Origin: Opitutales bacterium UBA7389
GTDB taxonomy: Bacteria > Verrucomicrobiota > Verrucomicrobiia > Opitutales > Opitutaceae
Length of the DNA stretch: 6,377 bases
Direction of reading: 5' to 3'
NCBI GenBank assembly: GCA_002474325.1
Contig: DKNL01000038.1
Coordinates: 1 to 6,377, forward strand
The translations under genes were made by a program, and so were the position numbers. Shown piece after piece: positions 1 to 5,728 of this stretch. The notes beneath the pieces were generated by a model. It was given only the letters and a program-made list of their open reading frames with translations. It did not search any database and was not told where the DNA came from. The first letter of the stretch is position 1. The number at the start of each line of letters is the position of its first letter.

Positions 1-580
1 TTGGGTACCATGTCGATGCAAATGAGGGCGGCCATGATTAGAGATCGGAGCGGACTTTCGGTCTCGATGCTCGACTCGATGGGCAGGATGTAGTTGTCGG
101 TGCTTGTAAAAAATTTCTTACCGATTCCGCTCCACTCTTTGGATACACGGGCGAACTCGATGCCTTGATGCCTAAATGAAAATTCCAGCCTGTCCAGTTG
201 CCGGTTGGCTCGCAGAGAACCTGATCATCGAGGGCGAGAACATCGAATTTGCAGCCAATGGAGAGGAACTTCTGTTCAACCCGCCCGAGCAAGGCCTGAT
301 CTTCGTCTCGAATTTCGACTTTCGACAAGGAGAGTGAGACTCCTCGTTTGATGTGGATGAGTGAGTGGCCCTGAGGCTCCCGTATCTCGATGTTAAAAGT
401 TGTGTATCTCTCGTAGTCGGAGAAGCGGAGGAGTTTAGTTAAGAATCCCAGCTTTTCCTCCCGACACTCCAGTACGATTTATCCGGTTTCTGGATCGAGA
501 ATATCGAAATTTTTCGCGGTCTTGAACAGATCGACGTGGACGCACGCTAGGAATGCATTTTTAGAGAGTGAGCTTTCCAT
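1..580 (-). pseudogene. Broken phospholipid scramblase / LURP-one-like protein gene, 3' end off the window
   Basis: Reading from the ATG at 580 gives MESSLSKNAFLACVHVDLF, then FDILDPETG, an in-frame TAA at 479-481, and IVLECREEKLGFLTKLLRF in the same frame. This frame continues through LIHIKRGV, LLGRVEQKFLSIGCKFDVL and GNWTGWNF to about base 180. The family pattern then resumes in another frame as GIEFARVSKEWSGIGKKFFT, STDNYIL and LIMAALICIDMVP up to the window edge. The shift equals one lost base near 165-184, next to short A runs. The order (F-D-I-x-DP-x-TG, the G-x-W-x-GW-x-F turn, the KxWSGIGKxFFT-x-x-DNY motif, a hydrophobic C-terminal helix) is that of the scramblase/LURP-one-like beta-barrel fold. 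About 193 residues are present, close to full length. TAA is one substitution from GAA (Glu), which would fit a TG-E-IVLECRE reading. The family's biochemical role in bacteria is unclear. The gene lies 70 bases downstream of the PLP-enzyme gene on the same strand. The family call is fairly firm; whether the lesions are biological or sequencing errors cannot be told here. Confidence 0.75.
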
Positions 581-650
581 GGGTAAAGGATTTTAGAGTT
601 GGATGATTCGAGATTTACTAGCCGGTCTGAACACAACGAGTTGCGCTTGT

Positions 651-2207
651 TTAATCAAGTGCTTCGCTCAACGCTTCGATTATCTCGTCCGAATCCTCGG
701 TTCCTACACTGAATCGAATCAGTTCTGGATTTATGCCGGCAGATTGGAGGTATTCTCGCCCGCTTTTCTCGGTGATTAATTCGTAGTGGGCGAGGTACAT
801 GAACGGACAAGCGAGGGAATGGATCATCCCGAAACTAGGACCTTTAGCGATTCGGAGGCGATCGTAGAAATCAGCTAAGTTCACGTTCAGATCAAAGGCA
901 AGCATCCCGCCAACGGCATTCCCTCGCCGGGCGACCTTGGCGAAATTGCTATGAGATCGCTCTTCAGCGGCCCAGTGCGTCTTTTTGACGTTCGGGTGGG
1001 ACTCCAAGAATTCGACGATTTTCTCTGTGGATGCATTGACGGTTTCGACGTGCTTGGAATAACGATCAATCTGGCTGGCCAGGCAGTCGAGAGAGCGCGA
1101 GTAGGGCGGTACGATTTGCTCCCGAATTTTCTCCATGAGAACTTCGCTATCGGGACATTGCGGCGTGACGCTGGCGGCTCCCGCAATTACGGTGCCCTGA
1201 TTGGCGGCGTACTTGGTCAGACTGTTGACAATGATGTCCGCGTATGGGGAAACATCTACATTGGCGGGAGAGAGTACGGTGGGATCGACAATCAGATAGA
1301 CTCCGAATTTCGTCGCGAGGTCTCGGATACGCTCTAAATCAGCCGATTGGATAAGCGGATTGGTGGGGAACTCCGTGATTATGCCAGCAAATTCATGTGT
1401 GCGGCTTTCAAGAAGGCGTTCCAATTCATCGACATCGAAAACGTTCAGCAGTTCTCGATTAGCCCGCCCCTCTGGTGACAGCTTGTCAAGAATGTGCATC
1501 GTATCTGCGTACAGCCAACCCAACTTGATCCATGACTTTCGCCCCTTTGGTGATTGGACGGCATTAACGGCTTGAAAAACTGAATAGATGGCATTCATAC
1601 CAGAGCCGGCGATGACTATGTGTCTGGTAGATCGCGCCCCTAGCAGGGGAGTGAGGGCATCGAGAACTTTCTTTTCAGAATCGCCTTGGTAAGACGCTTC
1701 CTTCTCAATGCTTTCCCGCAGCCCGTTCGCTACTAGATAGTCCTCTGCTTCACGTGAACAAAGGTAGCCGCCAATGTGGCGCAGATAAAGTTTCGCTCGC
1801 AGATTCAGATGCTCATCTTTGGGTAGGCAGATCCCCGAAACGCCTTGATGCTTCAGGAACTTGAATCCAGGGCACTTCAAATAGGCTTCAAGTTGTTGAG
1901 CGATTCGTTCGGAAGCGGTAAGCCAGATGGGAAGTTCTGGCCGATCGAAGAATTTTTGCCAGTAGGATTCGATTTGTTGGAGGCATTCGTGCTTGACGAA
2001 TCGAGGGTAGCCAGCGTCCATTTTAGCAATGGTGTCCGGATCACGCTCCTCGTAGCCGATCACATCCGCCATGCTTGGTATGCTCACGGAAATGGCGTGG
2101 AGTTCATCGGGAATGCGTTTGCCCAATGGGATCTGCTGCTCAGGAATCATTGAAGAGGCCGCGACTTTAGAATTCGCCATGCTGGTGTCGAGTGCCGATC
2201 TCGTCAT
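651..2207 (-). CDS. PLP-dependent Cys/Met metabolism enzyme, long fungal-type cystathionine gamma-synthase-like
   Basis: The 518-residue product is a fold-type I PLP enzyme of the cystathionine gamma-synthase/lyase family. This family works in transsulfuration and methionine synthesis in the cytoplasm, usually as a tetramer. Visible landmarks are GYPRF (66-70; Tyr67 and Arg69 as the YxR phosphate clamp reaching the neighbouring subunit), GSGMNAIYS (201-209, cofactor loop), PTNPLI (281-286), VDPT (Asp308, pairs with the pyridine nitrogen), NSLTKYA (328-334, Lys332 as the Schiff-base lysine) and IRFSVGTED (497-505, Arg498 for the substrate carboxylate). About 130 residues separate the YxR motif from the cofactor loop, roughly 100 more than I expect in E. 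coli MetB. The GPSFG...LACPFMYLAHYE segment near 456-476 and the PLGKRIPDELHAISVSIP N-terminus recall fungal Str2-type enzymes. The start at 2207 is chosen because GGGAG sits 7 bases upstream. The gene is intact and divergent from xth. The exact reaction (gamma-synthase, lyase or another gamma-replacement) cannot be fixed from sequence. Confidence 0.88.
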   Translation of the reverse strand: MTRSALDTSMANSKVAASSMIPEQQIPLGKRIPDELHAISVSIPSMADVIGYEERDPDTIAKMDAGYPRFVKHECLQQIESYWQKFFDRPELPIWLTASERIAQQLEAYLKCPGFKFLKHQGVSGICLPKDEHLNLRAKLYLRHIGGYLCSREAEDYLVANGLRESIEKEASYQGDSEKKVLDALTPLLGARSTRHIVIAGSGMNAIYSVFQAVNAVQSPKGRKSWIKLGWLYADTMHILDKLSPEGRANRELLNVFDVDELERLLESRTHEFAGIITEFPTNPLIQSADLERIRDLATKFGVYLIVDPTVLSPANVDVSPYADIIVNSLTKYAANQGTVIAGAASVTPQCPDSEVLMEKIREQIVPPYSRSLDCLASQIDRYSKHVETVNASTEKIVEFLESHPNVKKTHWAAEERSHSNFAKVARRGNAVGGMLAFDLNVNLADFYDRLRIAKGPSFGMIHSLACPFMYLAHYELITEKSGREYLQSAGINPELIRFSVGTEDSDEIIEALSEALD

Positions 2208-2214
2208 TAAGAGT

Positions 2215-2219
2215 CTCCC
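2215..2219 (-). promoter_or_regulatory. Ribosome binding site for the PLP-enzyme gene
   Basis: On the minus strand GGGAG lies 7 bases before the ATG at 2207. It is the only well-spaced Shine-Dalgarno match before any gene in the window, and it favours this start over the next in-frame ATG at 2180. The divergent gap to xth is under 80 bases and should hold promoters for both genes, but I found no convincing -35/-10 pair in it on either strand. Confidence 0.5.
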
Positions 2220-2284
2220 AGTGCTGCGGATTGTGGCAAAACTAAACGGTTGCTTGGGTAGCCTTTAGTCCTATGACCAGGACC

Positions 2285-3040
2285 ATGAAGTTCATTTCAT
2301 GGAATGTTAACGGGATCCGAGCCGTGGCAAAAAAGGGGGCATTGGAGTTTATGGAGTCTTCTGGCGCGGATTTTATCTGCCTCCAAGAGACCAAAGCCAC
2401 CAGGGAAATCGTCGAGGGAATGGGGTGGAACAATGGCCTCAAGGTATTCGCCAATGAGGCTCAGAAGAAGGGTTACTCTGGAACCGCGATCGTAACTCCC
2501 CATGAACCAGTATCAGCTTCTTATGGATTGGGAATCGAAGAGCACGATAATGAGGGTCGAGTCGTTACGCTGGAGTTCGATGATTTCTTTTTGACCAATG
2601 TTTATACCCCGAATGCTCAGAACGAGCTCAGGCGCTTGCCCTACCGAAGAGAGTGGAACAAAGCTTTTCTCGAACGTATGCTCGAATTGGAGAGAAGCAA
2701 ACCGGTTGTTTTTTGCGGCGATCTGAATGTTGCTCATACGGAGGACGACCTGGCTAATCCCAAGACTAATCGGAAAAACGCGGGTTTTTCAGACGAGGAA
2801 AGGGAGGACTTTGGCACCCTTGTCGAATCGGGCTTCATCGATACCTTTCGCGAATTTACGCAAGGAAACGGACACTATTCCTGGTGGAGTTTCCGAGCGA
2901 ATGCCAGGGCTCGAAACGTAGGATGGCGTATCGACTACTTTCTGATTTCCGAATGTCTGAGGCCGCGATTAGCCTCCGCTGAGATACTCGCTGATATTAT
3001 GGGATCCGACCACTGCCCGGTGACCATGGAGTTGACGTAG
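2285..3040 (+). CDS. xth: Exodeoxyribonuclease III (AP endonuclease, XthA/ExoA type)
   Basis: This is a DNA repair enzyme of the exonuclease III/endonuclease-exonuclease-phosphatase fold. It cuts DNA at abasic sites and removes 3' blocking groups in base excision repair. The product is 251 residues from this ATG, the normal length. Numbered from here, the catalytic set is complete: WNVNGIR (6-12, Asn7), LQETK (33-37, Glu35 binding metal), GYSGTAI (63-69), NVYTPNA (105-111, Tyr107), CGDLNVAH (144-151, Asp146 and Asn148), WRIDYFL (214-220, Asp217) and GSDHCP (240-245, Asp242-His243). An ATG at 2273 would add four residues (MTRT). I prefer 2285 because family members start right at the MKFISWNVNG strand, but neither start has a good Shine-Dalgarno (AGGA is only two bases from 2285). 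The stop is TAG, right after the expected C-terminal VTMELT. The gene is divergent from the PLP enzyme and convergent with the YkvA gene. Confidence 0.96.
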   Translation: MKFISWNVNGIRAVAKKGALEFMESSGADFICLQETKATREIVEGMGWNNGLKVFANEAQKKGYSGTAIVTPHEPVSASYGLGIEEHDNEGRVVTLEFDDFFLTNVYTPNAQNELRRLPYRREWNKAFLERMLELERSKPVVFCGDLNVAHTEDDLANPKTNRKNAGFSDEEREDFGTLVESGFIDTFREFTQGNGHYSWWSFRANARARNVGWRIDYFLISECLRPRLASAEILADIMGSDHCPVTMELT

Positions 3041-3051
3041 TTTGAAAGGGT

Positions 3052-3103
3052 AGCGGCCACTTAACTTAGCAAAGCTCGACGCTTGATTCGTTTAATGGCC
3101 GCT
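3052..3103. terminator. Inverted repeat between convergent genes, possible bidirectional terminator
   Basis: AGCGGCCACTTAA (3052-3064) pairs with TTAATGGCCGCT (3092-3103), leaving one bulged C. The loop is 27 bases and itself contains a small AAGC/GCTT stem (3072-3075 with 3081-3084). It lies 12 bases after the xth stop and 34 bases past the YkvA stop, where a shared terminator is expected. There is no clear T run on either side and the loop is long, so the role is uncertain. An alternative stem, GGCCG/CGGCC (3097-3101 with 3111-3115), overlaps its right arm. Confidence 0.4.
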
Positions 3104-3136
3104 CGGAGATCGGCCGCGACCGTTGGAAAAAGACCA

Positions 3137-3505
3137 TCATCCAAAGTCGCTTTTGCCGAACCACTCTTCGGTCTTCTCCTTGGCCGTCAATCTATGCTGA
3201 GGCTTGATGTGAGCCGCCACGGTAGCAAGAGCCAGGGCGATGGCGCCAAGGTCGTCGGAGAATCCAAGCAGCGGAGTTATGTCCGGGATGGCATCCAGAG
3301 GCAGGATGAAGTAACCCAGGGCCGAGAAAATGATGGCTTTAGCCTTTTGTGGGGTATCAGGGTCGGAGGCCGCGTAGTACAGAATGAGGGCCTTTCCCAC
3401 TAGCTCTCGCCCAGCCGATTTGGCGAATTGGGTCAATTTCTTCCAGAGTCTATTCTCGCTGTAGTTGTTCGAGTAGTCGGACTGTTTGGGAACGAGATTG
3501 CTCAT
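3137..3505 (-). CDS. YkvA family (DUF1232) small membrane protein
   Basis: The 122-residue product carries the DUF1232 signature at roughly residues 58-83: ALGYFILPLDAIPDITPLLG, then FSDDLGAIALAL. The hydrophobic run with the P-x-D-x-IPD centre and following DD pair is typical of YkvA proteins, which are small, probably membrane-associated and without an established biochemical role. A hydrophilic N-terminus rich in Asn, Ser and Lys comes first, and the C-terminus is basic and polar (HRLTAKEKTEEWFGKSDFG). The ATG at 3505 is chosen. An upstream TTG at 3556 would add 17 residues, but it lies inside a TTGACA hexamer, has no ribosome binding site and adds no family sequence. No Shine-Dalgarno precedes 3505 either. 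The gene is convergent with xth and divergent from the EamA gene across a long gap, so it seems to be transcribed alone. Confidence 0.85.
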   Translation of the reverse strand: MSNLVPKQSDYSNNYSENRLWKKLTQFAKSAGRELVGKALILYYAASDPDTPQKAKAIIFSALGYFILPLDAIPDITPLLGFSDDLGAIALALATVAAHIKPQHRLTAKEKTEEWFGKSDFG

Positions 3506-3659
3506 TTTGCGATGGCTGTAACTCTTCAAGGTTGTTGGCACGGGAAATCTTGTCAAACGGGAGTTTAGGATGGTTTTGGCCGATTCGGAAGCTACTCAAA
3601 CTTAACTTATTTGGTCCAATTGACGGTTGGATGAATCTATATCTGTGGTTAGAGCTGTC

Positions 3660-3684
3660 TATACGATATGATGTTTTTCGTATA
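3660..3684. repeat. 7-bp inverted repeat with 11-base loop
   Basis: TATACGA (3660-3666) and TCGTATA (3678-3684) are exact inverted copies around an 11-base spacer. The spacer begins with TATGAT, which matches five of six bases of a -10 hexamer. The arrangement could be a protein-binding operator or a hairpin upstream of the divergent YkvA and EamA genes. A 7-bp AT-rich repeat can also arise by chance, and nothing ties it to a regulator. Confidence 0.25.
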
Positions 3685-3799
3685 CATGCTTCTCCCTTTG
3701 GTTGTCGATTATACAGATTTGACGTAAGTTGACACCACTGCGCATTTGAAGTTTGGGTGGGGGAAGACCAATCTGGACAAAAACGAGGCACCCTACCAC

Positions 3800-3828
3800 T
3801 TGTGGAATTTTTTGCTTATTACTAAGAT
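3800..3828 (+). promoter_or_regulatory. Weak sigma-70-like promoter candidate before the EamA operon
   Basis: TTGTGG (3800-3805), exactly 17 bases, then TAAGAT (3823-3828). The -10 matches TATAAT at four of six positions and the -35 matches TTGACA at three of six. Spacing is ideal and the site lies 47 bases before the GTG start at 3876, which suits the leader of the three-gene unit. The matches are weak and the evidence is positional. Confidence 0.28.
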
Positions 3829-3875
3829 TGCCTTGAATTCCAGTTTGCCGTGGGATCGACCTGTTTGGCCATCCA

Positions 3876-4781
3876 GTGCGAGAGGTTTATAAGTATCAGA
3901 TTTGGCTTCATCTTGCGGTATTCATCTTCGGAACTACTGGAATTCTCGGTAAATTCATATCGTTAGGTTCTTACGCCCTCGTTTGGTACCGCTTACTGAT
4001 AGCTCTTTTTGCCCTCTTGGTGATATTCGGTATTGCTAAAAGCAGTTTGGCGGTAGATTGGTGGACCGCGTTTGCTCTGCTAGCGGTTGGCTTGATTTTG
4101 GGAGCCCACTGGCTGACATTTTTCGAGGCTATCAAGCGGTCTAATGTGTCAGTAAGCTTGGTATGCTTCTCCAGCGTTTCTTTGTTCACATCCTTCATCG
4201 AGCCAATCCTTTTTCGACGCCGGATCCTTTGGAGTGAACCCATAATTGGTTTGGGAATCGTCGCTGGTCTCTATTTCGTCTTCCGTTTCGAATTCGATTC
4301 CGCTGCAGGGATGATCTTGAGCGGAATTTCCGCAGCTCTGGCTGCGTTGTTTACCGTGCTGAATGGACTGCTCGTCAGGCGATAGGATCCAAAGATTATG
4401 ACTTTGTATGAGCTATTGGGGGCATTTATCCTTACTAGCTTTTGCTTGGGGGTTCTAAGCTTAGTCGTTCCCCAAAACATGCTTCCGACGCTACCCGACC
4501 TGCTTTGGCTAGCTATTCTAGGCATCGTGTGTACCGCTTTTTCGTTTATGCTGAGCATTCAACTGATCCGCCGAATCACGCCTTACAGTTTCGTGATGGC
4601 CATCAATCTGGAGCCGATCTACGCGATCCTGCTGGCCTTAGTCATTTGGCCGGAGAGTGAAAGGATGTCTTCGGAATTCTATTACGGAGCCACGTTCATT
4701 GTAGCGATGATCTTTCTGAATTCCTATCTGAAAGGAAAACGGGGAATCGCGGGTAAGCAGTCGGTTGACAGCATTCGTTGA
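3876..4781 (+). pseudogene. EamA/DMT-family transporter gene interrupted by an in-frame TAG
   Basis: One continuous 301-codon frame runs from a GTG at 3876 to the TGA at 4779-4781, broken only by TAG at codon 170 (4383-4385). The full length matches 10-TM EamA drug/metabolite transporters, which move small metabolites across the inner membrane. Hydrophobic segments lie near residues 10-28, 34-53, 65-84, 92-113, 122-137, 144-166, 176-197, 208-228, 236-257 and 267-286. The two internal repeats show matching FIEPILF (107-113) and NLEPIYA (244-250) motifs. Family-like sequence flows straight across the stop (GLLVRR, stop, DPKIMTLYELLGAF). A Tyr codon (TAC or TAT) one substitution away would fit. 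An ATG at 4398, 12 bases after the TAG, could allow re-initiation and give 169- and 127-residue pieces, but the break falls after TM6 and not between the two repeats. The 3' end meets the aminotransferase gene. The GTG start lacks a Shine-Dalgarno; the nearest upstream in-frame stop is at 3834. Confidence 0.8.
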
Positions 4782-4798
4782 ACTTGAATGATAATGCT

Positions 4799-5725
4799 AT
4801 GGTTCGAGGAACGCACGACAGCTTGGAAGATGATAGAAACGCTTCGGTTTTGATCTATGTGAACGGAGTGATGACTCCGAGAGACGAAGCGAAAATATCG
4901 GTATTCGACAGTGGGTATCTCGTTGGCGATGGGGTTTGGGAAGGAATTCGCCTCAAGGGAGGTGTCTTCGTTTTTCTGGAAGAGCATCTCGACCGCCTTT
5001 TTGAAGGGGCTCGTATGATATTTTTGGATATTGGCGAGACCTTTGAATCGTTGAAGGGCAAGTTGACTGAGACGATTGAGGCCAATGGTATGATGGATGG
5101 AGTTCATGTTCGACTCATGGTAACGCGCGGAAACAAAAAAACGCCATCTCAGGATCCGCGCCTTACGGTGACGCCCCCCAATATTGTCATTATTCCTGAA
5201 TACAAAACGGCAAATCCGGATGTTAGAAAAGCAGGGGTGCGGCTATATTCTTCCGCTATTCGCCGAGGTTCGCCGGATTATTTGGATCCCCGCTTGAATT
5301 GCCATAGCAAGCTGCACGAAGTCGTGGCTTTGAGCCAAGCGATTGGGGCGGGTGCTGATGAAGCCCTCATGTTGGATATCAATGGATTTGTGTCCACCTG
5401 CAACGCCACCATCTTCTTCATCGTCCGCAACGGAGAGGTTTGGACTTCAACGGGGAAGTACTGCATGAATGGGGTGACAAGGGGGAAAGTTCTCGCCGTA
5501 AGCGAACGGGCAGGGATTCCCGCCCTGCGGAAAGACTTTTCTTTGGTGGATGTGTATAGTGCTGATGAAGCTTTCGTTACGGGGACCTTTGGGGGAATTA
5601 CGCCGGTTTCAGAGATCGATGGACGTTCTGTGAGCAGTGTTGCATTGCCGGGTCTCATGACGCAACGCCTGATAGATTTGTACGACCGGGAAGTGAGGGC
5701 GTATATCGCAAAAACGACTGCTTAA
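4799..5725 (+). CDS. Atypical class IV aminotransferase-fold PLP protein (BCAT/D-amino-acid transaminase-like)
   Basis: The 308-residue product has the fold-type IV layout: IYVNGVMTPRDEAKISVFDSG (start about 19), GYLVGDGVWEG (39-49), HLDRL (63-67, Arg66 expected at the PLP phosphate), AGADEALMLD (184-193), NGVTRG (224-229) and the C-terminal DEAFVTGTFGGITPV. Its active site departs from the textbook family. Aligned without gaps to D-amino-acid transaminase (as I recall it), the Schiff-base lysine falls on Asn167. The only nearby lysine is Lys171 in LNCHSKL. The Glu that holds the pyridine nitrogen falls on or next to Thr200 in VSTCNATIFF. The reaction is therefore uncertain and it may not be a true transaminase. 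A TTG at 4778 overlapping the EamA stop would add seven residues; I prefer the ATG because the added residues match nothing, though neither start has a Shine-Dalgarno. The next gene starts three bases after the stop, so they are surely co-transcribed. The call as BCAT or DAAT itself is not safe. Confidence 0.87.
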   Translation: MVRGTHDSLEDDRNASVLIYVNGVMTPRDEAKISVFDSGYLVGDGVWEGIRLKGGVFVFLEEHLDRLFEGARMIFLDIGETFESLKGKLTETIEANGMMDGVHVRLMVTRGNKKTPSQDPRLTVTPPNIVIIPEYKTANPDVRKAGVRLYSSAIRRGSPDYLDPRLNCHSKLHEVVALSQAIGAGADEALMLDINGFVSTCNATIFFIVRNGEVWTSTGKYCMNGVTRGKVLAVSERAGIPALRKDFSLVDVYSADEAFVTGTFGGITPVSEIDGRSVSSVALPGLMTQRLIDLYDREVRAYIAKTTA

Positions 5726-5728
5726 AGA

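Larger units (their letters stand above)
3506..3875. other. Intergenic stretch of about 370 bases without a convincing gene
   Basis: This stretch separates the divergent YkvA and EamA genes. It is locally AT-rich (around 3600-3730 and 3800-3840), as expected for regulatory DNA. It holds a perfect TTGACA hexamer on the minus strand (3556-3551) without a matching -10, a 7-bp inverted repeat at 3660-3684 with TATGAT in its loop, and a weak plus-strand promoter candidate at 3800-3828. One minus-strand open frame crosses it (starting near 3791), but its composition is rich in Ser, Asn, Gln and Arg with no family pattern and it overlaps the YkvA start, so I do not call it a gene. Confidence 0.5.

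Noticed and set aside
615..650. CAAC/GTTG palindrome after the PLP-enzyme stop as a terminator
   Set aside because: The perfect stem is only four base pairs around two bases and no T run follows on the minus strand.
951..1337. Plus-strand open frame of 128 codons opposite the PLP-enzyme gene
   Set aside because: It lies entirely antisense to a well-supported gene with complete active-site motifs and shows no motif of its own.
3551..3556. Perfect TTGACA on the minus strand as the -35 of a YkvA promoter
   Set aside because: No acceptable -10 hexamer occurs 15-19 bases downstream, so I do not call a promoter from the hexamer alone.
3719..3734. Tandem TTGACG and TTGACA on the plus strand as -35 elements for the EamA gene
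   Set aside because: Neither has a -10-like hexamer at 16-18 bases; the downstream sequence is G-rich.
3450..3791. Minus-strand open frame of about 113 codons across the YkvA start and the intergenic stretch
   Set aside because: It overlaps the YkvA gene in another frame, has a composition rich in Ser, Asn, Gln and Arg with no family pattern, and has no ribosome binding site.
4383..4385. TAG as a recoded sense codon (pyrrolysine or amber suppression)
   Set aside because: The xth gene ends normally with TAG, no tRNA or recoding element is visible nearby, and EamA transporters have no special residue at this site; a Tyr-to-stop point change is simpler.
4724..5107. Minus-strand open frame of 127 codons opposite the EamA/aminotransferase junction
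   Set aside because: It is antisense to two recognisable coding regions, and its product resembles no known family.
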